A stretch of 64,000 bases of DNA from Patescibacteria group bacterium (GTDB lineage: Bacteria; Patescibacteriota; Gracilibacteria; UM-FILTER-43-11): the NCBI GenBank assembly GCA_018817125.1, contig JAHIUN010000012.1, forward strand, positions 33,378 through 97,377. The letters are read 5' to 3'. A program made the translations under genes and the position numbers. The notes beneath the pieces were generated by a model. That model saw only the letters and a list, made by a program, of their open reading frames with translations, was not told where the DNA came from and ran no database searches. Shown here in pieces: positions 15,057 through 23,377 of this stretch; positions within the stretch are counted from its first letter, which is position 1; each line of letters starts with the position of its first letter.

Positions 15057-16379
15057 GGAATGTTTATTAATAATTTCTCGCACCACCTTTCTCTCATCCC
15101 ATTCAATCGGCCCCTCATTCATGGTGCGGGTGTCAAAGCTTCCCATCCCAGTGACGACGACAATGTCCCCCTCTTCCGCGTTTTGGATGGCGAATTTGAT
15201 GGCTGTATAACGGTCTTCGATCAAATGCAGGTCTTCTTCCAGTTTTTTAATTTTTTTGGCGCCTTCCAAAACTGCCTGCATAATATCCATTGGATTTTCG
15301 GAATACGGTTCTTCGTCGGTAACAATGGTGAGGTCAGAATGATTCGCGACAATCTCGCCCATCACCGGACGTTTTTCTTTGTCACGATCTCCACAGCTAC
15401 CGATAATACCGATAATACGTGCAGGGGCGGTTTGGCGAAGAGTTGAATACAGTTTTTCCAGCGCATCGGGCGTCAGGGCAAAGTCGACGATCACTTCAAA
15501 TCCTTTTGGGCTTCCGATGGATTCCATGCGGCCAGGCACGCCTTCAAAGCTCTCCAGTGCTTGTTTAACATCTTCTAATGAGACTTTACAAGCCAGGGCG
15601 ATACCGGAGGCAGCCAGCGCGTTTTCGATATTGAATGAACCAGGGATTTTTAATTCAATCCCCACTTCATCTGAGCCATGGTGCAAAGCGAATTTGGAGT
15701 CGAATTTAGAATAGGTGATATGATGGGCCTTTAGATTCCCCTCACCCAGACCATAAGTGATTTTAGTGGGGCAGGAAATCTGATTGAAGTCCTGGAAAAA
15801 CGTGTCGCCCGTATTCAGGATCATGGCTTGCTGATGAGGAATGGCTTTGAGGTGATCGGGCAGATGGCGATGGCAGGTACGGCTGACGTTTTTAAATAAA
15901 TCTTTCTTCGCCTCTTTATATTTCTCCATCGTCTGGTGGTAATCCAGATGCTCATGGGTGATGTTGGTGATGGCGGAAATGCTGAACGGAATGCCCCATA
16001 GCCGATGCTGATGAAGCGCGTGAGAGGAGGCTTCGATCACCACATAATCGACTTTATGACGGAGGCATTGTTTAAGAAATTTTTGCGTTAAAAACGGTGA
16101 CAGGGTGGTTTTTTTGGAACGATTAGGAGTGATTTTCCCGTTGATCCGGAATTCGGCCGTGGAAAGCATACCGACCTTTTTGCCGGCAGTACGGAGGATA
16201 TGTTCAGCCATATGGACCGTGGTGGTCTTGCCATTCGTGCCGGTAACACCAATGCAGATCATCTTTTTGCCCGGAAAACCGAACTGATAAGCAGCCACAA
16301 CTGCCTTTGACTTATGCCAAAGCAGACGAAAGGGGTTGTCGGGGCTGATTTTTTTGCGTAGATAGTCTAAAAATCTCAT
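15051..16379 (-). CDS. murE: UDP-N-acetylmuramyl-tripeptide synthetase MurE
   Basis: 442 residues from the ATG at 16379; an earlier ATG at 16433 would add 18 residues but lies over the promoter region of the divergent gene. MurE adds the third amino acid (usually diaminopimelate or lysine) to the peptidoglycan stem. Visible: the P-loop IGVTGTNGKTTTVHMAEHIL (~42-61), EASSHALHQHRL, ITNITHEHLDYHQTMEKY and the C-terminal ligase segment IIGSCGDRDKEKRPVMGEI. The N-terminal UDP-binding domain is reduced compared with E. coli MurE (~495 residues), as in other small genomes. With MurD and MurJ elsewhere in the window it shows a peptidoglycan wall. Confidence 0.9.
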   Translation of the reverse strand: MRFLDYLRKKISPDNPFRLLWHKSKAVVAAYQFGFPGKKMICIGVTGTNGKTTTVHMAEHILRTAGKKVGMLSTAEFRINGKITPNRSKKTTLSPFLTQKFLKQCLRHKVDYVVIEASSHALHQHRLWGIPFSISAITNITHEHLDYHQTMEKYKEAKKDLFKNVSRTCHRHLPDHLKAIPHQQAMILNTGDTFFQDFNQISCPTKITYGLGEGNLKAHHITYSKFDSKFALHHGSDEVGIELKIPGSFNIENALAASGIALACKVSLEDVKQALESFEGVPGRMESIGSPKGFEVIVDFALTPDALEKLYSTLRQTAPARIIGIIGSCGDRDKEKRPVMGEIVANHSDLTIVTDEEPYSENPMDIMQAVLEGAKKIKKLEEDLHLIEDRYTAIKFAIQNAEEGDIVVVTGMGSFDTRTMNEGPIEWDERKVVREIINKHSG

Positions 16380-16418
16380 AAATAAAAGGTTTTGAGCATT
16401 ACGGATTATAGCTTTTTG

Positions 16419-16446
16419 TTGACAAATAGCCAATTTTTAATACAAT
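16419..16446 (+). promoter_or_regulatory. promoter for the 160-codon hypothetical gene
   Basis: TTGACA (16419-16424), 16 bases, TACAAT (16441-16446), 29 bases before the ATG. Confidence 0.6.
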
Positions 16447-16475
16447 AGTCTACTTAGTTGCTCACCCCTTTTATT

Positions 16476-16958
16476 ATGACTGAATGCACCGAAGCCGTTT
16501 TTGGCAATCAAATTACTGGAAAAAGCCCTAATATTTTTGAAATTACTGTTCGCCCTGAAGAAATGCGCTTAGACTTCGTGCGCCGATGCCGTGCTTATCT
16601 GAATGATAATGTTATCAATCCCCGCGGACCGCTTTCGAATGAAGCGCTTAGATACATTGCGGAACAGCGAGGATTTGATCTTCTGGCACACGCCCATTGT
16701 TACCAAGATCGCTCATGTTATGATGAATTATTGGAAGCGGCAGCTAGGAGTTCTGTGGTGGCAACTCCTTGGAAAACATTGGAACATGCCCCTTTGTTTG
16801 ACGGTTATGCGTGGGAGGAAGACGTGCTTTTGAAAGCGGCACGGCAATGCCGTGGCAGTCAGACGCTCCATGAACTGGCGCCGCGGATCAAAAACAAAGG
16901 AATCCGTGAAAAAGTGCTGGCTATTGCTGACAGGCTTGATAATAAGGCTAAAAAATAA
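16476..16958 (+). CDS. hypothetical protein
   Basis: 160 residues from the ATG at 16476; a TTG at 16458 is the only earlier option. Soluble, helical, no recognised domain. A mid-section contains HAHCYQDRSCYDELLEAAAR with two cysteines and two histidines, too irregular to call a zinc site. A good promoter lies directly upstream. Confidence 0.6.
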   Translation: MTECTEAVFGNQITGKSPNIFEITVRPEEMRLDFVRRCRAYLNDNVINPRGPLSNEALRYIAEQRGFDLLAHAHCYQDRSCYDELLEAAARSSVVATPWKTLEHAPLFDGYAWEEDVLLKAARQCRGSQTLHELAPRIKNKGIREKVLAIADRLDNKAKK

Positions 16959-17004
16959 GGTAAAATATCCTTGGGTAACATTCGGAATCTATTAATATCT
17001 TGCC

Positions 17005-17304
17005 ATGGTCAAAAAACCGAATGAAAATGCGGAGATTAAGGAGCAGGCCAGCTACCGGGATAAAATAAGGCATTTGTTACGACTGGCGCAACAGCTGGTA
17101 CACAAAGATCCCCTTAAAATTCTGGAAAAAGTGGCTAGGATTATAGATATACCGCACATGAACGATTTAGCACGACGGCTTTGTTTGCTTTTGGCCGAAG
17201 AATCGCCCAAAGAGCTTTTAGACAATAAACATCTGATAAAATCCCAGATCTGGGCTGAAAAAATTTTAAAAATGGCCAGGGCGAATATGGCTCATAGGCC
17301 TTAA
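17005..17304 (+). CDS. hypothetical small helical protein
   Basis: 99 residues, mostly helical and basic (RDKIRHLLRLAQQLVHKD), no membrane segment or known motif. It follows the previous gene by 46 bases on the same strand and may be its partner. Its end overlaps the convergent flavokinase gene by 4 bases. Confidence 0.5.
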   Translation: MVKKPNENAEIKEQASYRDKIRHLLRLAQQLVHKDPLKILEKVARIIDIPHMNDLARRLCLLLAEESPKELLDNKHLIKSQIWAEKILKMARANMAHRP

Positions 17305-17642
17305 ACGCAAGATACATCGAACCGGATCTGCTTTTTCAACTCATCGAGATTATCAAAACGTTTGGCAGATCGGATTTTTTTGCCTACACGAAATCGGACG
17401 AGCTGGCCGTAGATTTTTTGTTTAAATCCAATAACGTGTACTTCTAAAACATTCCCTCGATGATTAAGCCGCGGACCGAAGTATAAGGCTCCTTTATAGA
17501 GCTTATTGATGATTAAAACCTCGCAGGCATATACCCCGGATGGACGATTAAAGTTGCCCACATGAAAATTAAGGGTAGGGTAACCGATTTTCTGGCCGGT
17601 CTGTGCGCCTGATTGTACTTTTCGCCGTATCCACATACACAT
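17301..17642 (-). CDS. stand-alone riboflavin kinase domain
   Basis: About 113 residues from the ATG at 17642 (another ATG two codons later). It matches the flavokinase half of bifunctional RibF: KVQSGAQTGQKIGYPTLNFH, then PSGVYACEVLI and GALYFGPRLNHRG, ending with the HVIGF and RFRVGKKIR strands. It converts riboflavin to FMN. The N-terminal FAD synthetase half is absent here. In-frame upstream sequence to 17768 lacks similarity and is probably untranslated. Confidence 0.7.
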   Translation of the reverse strand: MCMWIRRKVQSGAQTGQKIGYPTLNFHVGNFNRPSGVYACEVLIINKLYKGALYFGPRLNHRGNVLEVHVIGFKQKIYGQLVRFRVGKKIRSAKRFDNLDELKKQIRFDVSCV

Positions 17643-17793
17643 GGATTGTACCTTAAACCAAACCGCTCTTAAATAAAATAGTTGGCATTGACAGTTATAC
17701 CTGACCTGCCTAAGATTTTGAACTGGCGCACCGGTTAAACGGTGCCCACTGCCAATGATCTTTAACATTTGCCAATAAATAAGGAGAGGGATA

Positions 17794-18597
17794 ATGAGTG
17801 ATTTCTTTTTGTGTTTGTGGCACGGGATTGTTCATATCCCATTGGTTTACTATGTGCTCACGGCCTTGATGATCGTCATCTTGCTGCTGTGGGTCCCATC
17901 CAAGAATTGGCTTAAGAAAATGGGGAGCATCTGCATCCTCATCCCGATTGGAAAACTGGGGCGGAAATTAAGGCCCCTAGCGCCTAATTGGGTGACCATT
18001 CTGCGGTTTCCTGTGGTGTGGACCGGCTTTATCACGTATATAGCCGGGCACGCGTATACAGGATTCTGCATCATGGTCTTCGGGGTGGCGCTGGACAAAC
18101 TCGATGGCAACATCGCCAGTGCTTGCGGCAGTAAGCCCACATCGTTCCCGGACACATGGGAGGAGCTGAATCATCCTGGCTGCACCAAAATGGGTGCCTG
18201 GCTGGATCCGTTCATCGACAAGATCACGGTTCTGCCTATCATCATCTGTTTCTGTGTATGGGGAGATCTGTGGGCGCCTTTTGTGAGCGTAATGATCGGT
18301 GTGGAACTGGTCGGCACCCTCATGCGCCACCCATTCAACCTGGGGCAGCGCTGGCAGCGGCAAACAAGCGCTACGTGGTTTGGGAAGATTAAATTCACTC
18401 TCCAATACACGGCGCTGCTGACCTACCTGCCGATTGACCAAAACTGGGTACCCCCTTCATCCATCCCCAATGTCGTACTCGGCCTGGCCATGGTGTTCAG
18501 TGTTCTGAGTGCAATGTCACGGATTGAATTTCGTGGCAGTCTCCGTTGGATCAATGAGATGACCGACCGGCTGAGCATGGTGTTCGTCCGTCGGTAA
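17794..18597 (+). CDS. CDP-alcohol phosphatidyltransferase-like membrane protein
   Basis: 267 residues with an N-terminal membrane helix and several more after the motif. The family signature is present but altered: DKLDGNIASACG, then after an insertion GAWLDPFIDK (G-x3-D-x3-D). The normal AR pair is AS and the spacing to the glycine is ~18 residues longer than the usual eight. Such enzymes swap CMP of a CDP-alcohol for another alcohol in phospholipid synthesis. A strong ribosome site (AAGGAGAGGGATA) precedes the ATG and a strong terminator follows. Base composition is richer in GC than neighbours, hinting at transfer. Confidence 0.75.
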   Translation: MSDFFLCLWHGIVHIPLVYYVLTALMIVILLLWVPSKNWLKKMGSICILIPIGKLGRKLRPLAPNWVTILRFPVVWTGFITYIAGHAYTGFCIMVFGVALDKLDGNIASACGSKPTSFPDTWEELNHPGCTKMGAWLDPFIDKITVLPIIICFCVWGDLWAPFVSVMIGVELVGTLMRHPFNLGQRWQRQTSATWFGKIKFTLQYTALLTYLPIDQNWVPPSSIPNVVLGLAMVFSVLSAMSRIEFRGSLRWINEMTDRLSMVFVRR

Positions 18598-18611
18598 AAA
18601 GGATCGTTGGC

Positions 18612-18651
18612 AAGAGCCCGCGGCGCATAACGCGCCGCGGGCTCTTTTTTT
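18612..18651 (+). terminator. strong rho-independent terminator
   Basis: GAGCCCGCGGCGC and GCGCCGCGGGCTC pair perfectly around ATAAC and are followed by seven T. Confidence 0.9.
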
Positions 18652-18704
18652 ATGTACAAAGGATTATTTCCACTTAATCAATGGGTAAACGCTCCCCGAT
18701 TGCA

Positions 18705-18723
18705 CTCCGATGTTACATCGGAG
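18705..18723. repeat. 19-bp palindrome CTCCGATGTTACATCGGAG
   Basis: Perfect 9+1+9 inverted repeat in an intergenic space. The core TCCGATGT-N-ACATCGGA recurs almost unchanged in the anticodon position of two tRNA remnants at 20476-20494 and 20901-20919. The rest of 18660-18781 holds nothing else recognisable. Confidence 0.65.
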
Positions 18724-18781
18724 CACATCGGGCTCCTCACTTCATTACATCCTAATCGGATTTATTTCGTTCGGAACGCGT

Positions 18782-19330
18782 TTATCGCCACTTAATACTA
18801 CACCCCATGCTCGGGTACTGGGGTTCGGGAACAGGCTGACTCTCTAAAATTGCATCAAGCGCTGTCCGCAATTCCCGTTTTTCCACTGCGTCTTCTTCCT
18901 GCCAGTTGTCATCCAAACGGCCGTGATAAGCGAGCTTACGGCCCTGATCAAAAACATAGATATCGGGCGTACATTGGGCCTGATAAACCTTGGCGACCTC
19001 CTGAGATTCATCGTGCAGATAAACGAAATTAATTTCCTTTTTCTCCGCAATTTTTTTCATATTTTCGAAAGAGTCATCGGGGAAGTTTTTGGATTCATTG
19101 GAGTTGATACCGATGAGCTGGACGCCTTTATCGGCGTAATGGAACTGGAGGCGGATTAAGCGGTTCAGGATGGCCTGCACATACGGGCAATGGTTGCACA
19201 TAAAGATGATGACCACCGCCTTTTTGTCGGCAAAATTGGAAGGGGAATAGGTTTTGTCATCAGTGCCGGGCAGGCTGAAGTCGATGATATCAGACCCCAT
19301 CGGAAGCTGGAGGGATTCGAGTAATACCAT
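18782..19330 (-). CDS. thioredoxin-fold (redoxin/TlpA-like) protein
   Basis: 182 residues. The fold begins DFSLPGTDDKTYSPSNFADK, with the active-site pair CNHC in IIFMCNHCPYVQAILNRL at ~42-60, the strand GVQLIGINSNES and the cis-Pro segment QCTPDIYVFD. No signal peptide, so a cytosolic thiol oxidoreductase or peroxidase of the AhpC/TSA group is likely. It lies 14 bases after the start of the deaminase gene upstream and is probably in the same minus-strand operon. Confidence 0.8.
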   Translation of the reverse strand: MVLLESLQLPMGSDIIDFSLPGTDDKTYSPSNFADKKAVVIIFMCNHCPYVQAILNRLIRLQFHYADKGVQLIGINSNESKNFPDDSFENMKKIAEKKEINFVYLHDESQEVAKVYQAQCTPDIYVFDQGRKLAYHGRLDDNWQEEDAVEKRELRTALDAILESQPVPEPQYPSMGCSIKWR

Positions 19331-19344
19331 TGCAATTGAGTTAA

Positions 19345-19809
19345 TTAATATTGGACTTTATCTGTTTTTTCCTCCCATTCTCTAAAAGGCTTTAAGCATT
19401 CCTCCCGATCCGCCTGCATCATTTCGACCTGAGGCTCTTTGGCGGTGCCACGAATGACATCGTAAATGAACTGGTCATCGAAATCGATAGCGGCCGCATC
19501 AGCCTGTGTGCATCCGTAGACCATCTTTTTCATCTTGGCCCAATGTACCGCCCCTAAACACATGGGGCATGGTTCGCACGTTGAATAGATCTCACAATCA
19601 GACAAATCGAAGGTCCCGAGCTTTTTGGTCGCGTCACGAATCGCATTTACCTCCGCATGAGCGGTGGGATCATTTGTTTCAAGGACACGGTTGTGATTAC
19701 GGGCAATCACTTCGCCGTTTCGGACAATAACAACCCCAAACGGACCGCCGTGATTATTACGAATACCGTTTTGAGCCTCTTCAACAGCCAGATTCATGAA
19801 TTCATTCAT
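19345..19809 (-). CDS. guaD: guanine deaminase (CDA fold)
   Basis: 154 residues. Zinc-dependent deaminase motifs are complete: TAHAEVNAIRDA (His and catalytic Glu, ~50) and EPCPMCLGAVHWAKM (two Cys, ~83). The ending VEMMQADREECLKPFREW fits the domain-swapped guanine deaminase group (B. subtilis GuaD, 156 residues), which turns guanine into xanthine. A tRNA adenosine deaminase (TadA) is the alternative but usually lacks this C-terminus. Confidence 0.75.
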   Translation of the reverse strand: MNEFMNLAVEEAQNGIRNNHGGPFGVVIVRNGEVIARNHNRVLETNDPTAHAEVNAIRDATKKLGTFDLSDCEIYSTCEPCPMCLGAVHWAKMKKMVYGCTQADAAAIDFDDQFIYDVIRGTAKEPQVEMMQADREECLKPFREWEEKTDKVQY

Positions 19810-19810
19810 A

Positions 19811-20035
19811 TTACTTTTTCTTTAAATGATAAAGCTCATAAGCCGCCACTATCACGAAAATGATCTGTAAGGGAACAAAAATCACATCTCTCAAAAATAG
19901 GGAATACGCCTCTAAAAGAAGTCCTCCTATAATGAAATAGATGTTTTGGTTGATGCGATTTTTAGTGATTACACCAATGGTGATAAACACCAGACCGGCC
20001 GCCCCAAGGATTTTGAAGATGAGTGATAATTCCAT
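19811..20035 (-). CDS. small membrane protein
   Basis: 74 residues from the ATG at 20035, with hydrophobic stretches LIFKILGAAGLVFITIGVI, IYFIIGGLLLEAYSLFL and VPLQIIFVIVAAYELY. No family recognised. The gene begins one base after the true stop of the frameshifted gene upstream and ends one base before guaD, so all belong to one operon. Confidence 0.65.
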   Translation of the reverse strand: MELSLIFKILGAAGLVFITIGVITKNRINQNIYFIIGGLLLEAYSLFLRDVIFVPLQIIFVIVAAYELYHLKKK

Positions 20036-20036
20036 A

Positions 20037-20358
20037 TTATTTTTTCTTACGTTTAAATAAACGACGGATGCCTTTCGCGATGAAATAGCGGATGAGTACA
20101 ATCACACCCGCATCCGCTCCAGCAGTCTCGGCGAACCTGATTCACATAAGACTGATACTGTGCCTGTACATAATTATTAGCGCTTGAAGAATCTAAACCG
20201 ACCTGATCGCAATATTGGCCATAGAGGGCGCATTTGCAATAATAAGCGGCAATCAGGACTCCGCAGAAGACAGATGTGGTAAACCTGGCTTGAACCAACT
20301 GGTTTAACATTAAAAATAATCCGACATCAGCAAGCAGAATGGAAAAATATTTTTTCAT
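20037..20358 (-). pseudogene. exported small protein gene with a single-base frameshift
   Basis: Starting at 20358 it encodes a hydrophobic N-terminus (MKKYFSILLADVGLFLMLNQ), a Cys-containing middle and a helix YVQAQYQSYVNQV. Near 20131 the sense shifts by one base: reading on in the same frame gives a cysteine-rich tail to 20053, whereas the other frame gives GADAGVIVLIRYFIAKGIRR and then a Lys-rich end with a TAA at 20037-20039. That stop is one base from the next ATG, as expected in this operon. Either an inactivating insertion, a sequencing error at GTTCGCC, or a programmed shift. Confidence 0.55.
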
Positions 20359-20448
20359 GATGATCATTTTATTTTTAAACAAAATGATTATACCTTAAAA
20401 AACATTGGCGAAAAAAACTTTTTGCTATACAATGGCGTCGCAAATCGT

Positions 20449-20515
20449 GGGGATGTAGCTCAGTTGGCTAGAGCGGTCCGATGTAGCATCGGACAGGTCA
20501 GGGATTCGCTGGGCT
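20449..20515 (+). pseudogene. tRNA-Ala remnant with palindrome in the anticodon arm
   Basis: The first 27 bases (GGGGATGTAGCTCAGTTGGC...) are identical to the intact tRNA-Ala that follows. The anticodon arm is replaced by GTCCGATGTAGCATCGGAC (20476-20494), then GGTCAGGGATTCG and decay. The short upstream sequence AATCGTGGGG is shared with the intact copy, indicating tandem duplication. Confidence 0.8.
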
Positions 20516-20537
20516 AAAATAGGTTATTTGCAATCGT

Positions 20538-20614
<77 letters not shown>

Positions 20615-20644
20615 CTTAGTATTTTTGATGTCTTTTGTGTTCTG

Positions 20645-20911
20645 ATGAAAAATTGTGTTTATATTCTTTTGTGTAAAAACGGAAATTATTATATTGGCAG
20701 CACGCACAATCTTTACGCGAGGTTGGAGCAACATTGGTGTGGGTTAGTTAAAACTACTAAGAATTTACGGCCATTGTTTTTGTTGTTTTTTCAGTCATTT
20801 TCCTCAATAAAATATGCAAGACAAGTAGAATATCGTCTTAAAAAATTTAAAAATAAAAAAATAATTAAAAAAATTATTTCTGATGGTCAAATTAAGAGCG
20901 GTCCGATGTAA
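20645..20911 (+). CDS. GIY-YIG nuclease-domain protein
   Basis: 88 residues from the ATG at 20645. The GIY-YIG core is VYILLCKNGNYYIGSTHNL with the conserved Arg in LYARLEQH. Small proteins of this kind (YhbQ/UvrC-like) are common in CPR genomes and are often next to tRNA genes. The C-terminus reads into the tRNA-like repeat, and the stop codon TAA lies in the palindrome at 20901-20919. It sits exactly between the intact tRNA-Ala and a second tRNA remnant, as if inserted with part of a tRNA. Confidence 0.8.
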   Translation: MKNCVYILLCKNGNYYIGSTHNLYARLEQHWCGLVKTTKNLRPLFLLFFQSFSSIKYARQVEYRLKKFKNKKIIKKIISDGQIKSGPM

Positions 20912-20952
20912 CATCGGACAGGTCAGGGGTTCAAGCCCCCTCATCTCCACCA
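20895..20952 (+). pseudogene. tRNA-Ala 3' remnant with palindrome
   Basis: AGAGCG, the palindrome GTCCGATGTAACATCGGAC (20901-20919), then AGGTCAGGGGTTCAAGCCCC and CCTCATCTCCACCA, identical to the 3' half of the intact tRNA-Ala. The 5' acceptor and most of the D arm are missing. Confidence 0.8.
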
Positions 20953-20984
20953 TTTAAGATTTGAGTCTTTAATGGCTAATCAGG

Positions 20985-22031
20985 TTATTTCTTATCTTTC
21001 TCCATCGATTCGACGAATTTCTTACCCATCGATCTATTGAAAGAATCTTTTTGAGGCTTCTGAATGGAGGCAATTCTCTTGGACATAGCCCCTTCAAGTT
21101 TCACAGAATCATCAGTTAGATGTAGTACACGCACTGGCGTCCATCTTTCCTCGTAGAAGGCTGCATTTTTCTTTACGGGATTAAACATTTCAACTGGCCT
21201 TTCACCTAGGGTCATCTGGCGAACACCAGCTGCTACTATATCGACCAATTGGATTCCTACATAGTCTTTTGAGTCAACAAATTGAACTCCGTTCTTAAAT
21301 ATCTGACTTATAGAATAGCCTTCTTTCCCATCTATCTCAGTTAAGTACTTTTTGACTGGATGGCCTTCATGTTCAAATCCTTCAATCATATTTAGTCTCA
21401 ATCCATTAGCCCGAGAATCAAGAGTCGGAACAAGGGTTTCATTTATATACTTTTTCATTTTCTTGCTACTCGACTCATCGACAAAAAAATCAAATTCTTC
21501 AAAACTTTTTGCGTACTTTCTGCCGTAGTAATGCATAAATATTTTTTTCAATGCCTCAGACAATTGAGTATTCATCATTTGCATCTTTACATAGTCAGCA
21601 TCACCTATCTTCTTTGGGTTTTCTGCCCAACGCTCCTTTTCTTCAATAAAGTCCTTAACAGCCTTAGCCTTTACAGGTCCACTCATATATTTTTCTTTGG
21701 CATTTTTCAGTCTTTTGGCCTGATCTGCTCGATGGGTTTGCATCTTGGCTGTTGTGTGTTGAGCGTGTGGAATAATACTTACACAGAGCCTGATATCCAA
21801 GTTGCGTCCAATAAAGGTGAAAACTTTATTCATATTGCTGTCCAAGAGTTGCGACCCTTTAATTTCACCGTTTGAATCTCGCTCAGATTTGGAGACCTGC
21901 TTTTCAAAACGCTTCCAAAAGCTATCTAATTTCTTTTTGGCACAGTCAGGGATGATAAGTGTACAGAGAACTGAAACATCATCTGCTTGTTTAAGATCAA
22001 AATTGCCGCTTTCATCGATAAACACCTCCAT
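20985..22031 (-). CDS. DUF3800 protein
   Basis: 348 residues from the ATG at 22031, chosen because the family begins at MEVFIDESGNFD. Further family marks are FDFFVDESSSKKMKKYI (~180) and VGIQLVDIVAAGVRQM (~265). DUF3800 has an RNase H-like fold with conserved acidic residues and is often found in accessory or defence regions; its biochemical role is not settled. Codon use is more AT-rich than in the housekeeping genes. Neighbouring tRNA wreckage and a GIY-YIG gene fit an accessory island. Confidence 0.75.
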   Translation of the reverse strand: MEVFIDESGNFDLKQADDVSVLCTLIIPDCAKKKLDSFWKRFEKQVSKSERDSNGEIKGSQLLDSNMNKVFTFIGRNLDIRLCVSIIPHAQHTTAKMQTHRADQAKRLKNAKEKYMSGPVKAKAVKDFIEEKERWAENPKKIGDADYVKMQMMNTQLSEALKKIFMHYYGRKYAKSFEEFDFFVDESSSKKMKKYINETLVPTLDSRANGLRLNMIEGFEHEGHPVKKYLTEIDGKEGYSISQIFKNGVQFVDSKDYVGIQLVDIVAAGVRQMTLGERPVEMFNPVKKNAAFYEERWTPVRVLHLTDDSVKLEGAMSKRIASIQKPQKDSFNRSMGKKFVESMEKDKK

Positions 22032-22130
22032 AATATTAGCTAAAAAATAGTGAATAAACGGAGTGTTATTATACACCTTTTTAGCCCTATTAAAAAGGAT
22101 TCTGCCTACTTGTACAGAATACCATTCTCC

Positions 22131-22589
22131 TTATTCATAAGTTGAGAGTCCACCGTCCATAATCATTGCTTTATCAGCACAGAAGTAGCCCAATTCAATT
22201 CGATAAATATCACTAAAGTTACCTAGCAAGTCGTTAATATCGGCGGAGCTGCCTATGGCCTCCTTTTTGAAGATATAAGTCTTATTTGTATTAAGTCTGA
22301 TTACGAGATTCTCCTCGCCCTCAAAAATCTTATCTCCCGTATAAACACCTTCTTCGAAGGAATCGTTAAAAAGGATAGTGTGCTGTTGCTCTTTGCCTGG
22401 CAACCGAGTACACCTGAAACTGTTGGGTATTTGTGTCTTAATCTCTGTTGGCATATTACCATTGTCGTCACGCTCAACTGTAAAGTGCCTAAAGCCTAGC
22501 TGTGGAACCTGAACATTTTCATTTTCTTGTTCAGTCGAGCAAGCAGTCAAAACAAATATGGATAGTAGTACTAGTGCAATTTTTTTCAT
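22131..22589 (-). CDS. hypothetical lipoprotein
   Basis: 152 residues with a type II signal peptide (MKKIALVLLSIFVLTACSTE, lipobox LTAC). The mature part is acidic with strands such as LVIRLNTNKTYIFKKEAIG and no known domain. It lies upstream of the DUF3800 gene on the same strand, 99 bases away. Confidence 0.7.
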   Translation of the reverse strand: MKKIALVLLSIFVLTACSTEQENENVQVPQLGFRHFTVERDDNGNMPTEIKTQIPNSFRCTRLPGKEQQHTILFNDSFEEGVYTGDKIFEGEENLVIRLNTNKTYIFKKEAIGSSADINDLLGNFSDIYRIELGYFCADKAMIMDGGLSTYE

Positions 22590-22771
22590 ATTCCTAATAG
22601 ATTATAGACAATGAGTAACGGACACTAGCATTATACCCTTCCTTGCCTTTAACAAAAGGTATCTTCTTTATCGACTCGTAAACAAGCGGGTTTTTGAGTA
22701 TACTGCCAATGAGGTGTTCAAGATTTACCTCAACTAGTCCACCATTTATTAACAGCCTTATGGCTGTTTTT

Positions 22772-22799
22772 TTGACAACGAATGTTATCAGGCTATAAT
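22772..22799 (+). promoter_or_regulatory. consensus promoter for two small genes
   Basis: TTGACA (22772-22777), 16 bases, TATAAT (22794-22799). A small hairpin with T-run (AACAGCCTTATGGCTGTT, 22751-22768) overlaps its left side. Confidence 0.75.
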
Positions 22800-22825
22800 T
22801 TAATCTCATCATTTAAAAATCGACC

Positions 22826-23047
22826 ATGGAGATCAACGTGTCTACTGTTGGGGAATTAAACCAAGAACGAGATGTTTTGCGGGCTGAAGGATTTGAATTT
22901 GAACATGACCGCCCTAATACGCCCGAGGGGCGGGCTTTGATTATGAGCGAAGAGGCTGCTTTGCGTTCATTGGGTTATCGCACACGCGTTTTACAAGCCG
23001 TTACGACCATCGACCTTTGGAAACAAGATGCTGGAAAAAAATACTGA
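22826..23047 (+). CDS. hypothetical small protein
   Basis: 73 residues, no known domain. It follows a consensus promoter by 26 bases. The N-terminal pattern (RDVLRAEGFEFEHDRP) resembles the start of the next gene (RRGELESDGYKLIM), so the two may be diverged relatives. Confidence 0.6.
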   Translation: MEINVSTVGELNQERDVLRAEGFEFEHDRPNTPEGRALIMSEEAALRSLGYRTRVLQAVTTIDLWKQDAGKKY

Positions 23048-23089
23048 AGGGTTTATAATAAATCTGAAATAAAAAATAACCTCTCCACC

Positions 23090-23377
23090 ATGAAAACAGA
23101 AATTAAAAATTTTGGCGGTGAAAGCGATTATCGTGAACGTCGCGGAGAACTGGAATCAGATGGTTATAAATTGATTATGACCTATGGTTTTGGTGATCAT
23201 GACTTTTACCGGCTCAATCTTCACGTCACCAAACTGGAAAATGACGGAGAAGTTCAGATACTGCAATGCGAACGGGGATATCAAATATTCCTCAAAAAAC
23301 CTGAACTGGCAAGGGCAGTCGCGTTTTTGCAGCAATCCACCCGTGAACAGATTGCTAATGTGAATCAGGCGGTTTAG
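23090..23377 (+). CDS. hypothetical small protein
   Basis: 95 residues, no known domain; strands and a C-terminal helix (ELARAVAFLQQSTREQIANV). It is 42 bases after the previous gene and probably co-transcribed. Its stop overlaps that of the convergent methyltransferase by 4 bases. Confidence 0.6.
   Translation: MKTEIKNFGGESDYRERRGELESDGYKLIMTYGFGDHDFYRLNLHVTKLENDGEVQILQCERGYQIFLKKPELARAVAFLQQSTREQIANVNQAV

Noticed and set aside
16380..16433. 18-residue extension of MurE
   Set aside because: It lies over the divergent promoter and is not conserved in MurE starts.
22594..22812. 72-codon minus-strand ORF
   Set aside because: It overlaps a consensus plus-strand promoter and a hairpin, has no ribosome-binding site and no recognisable protein features.
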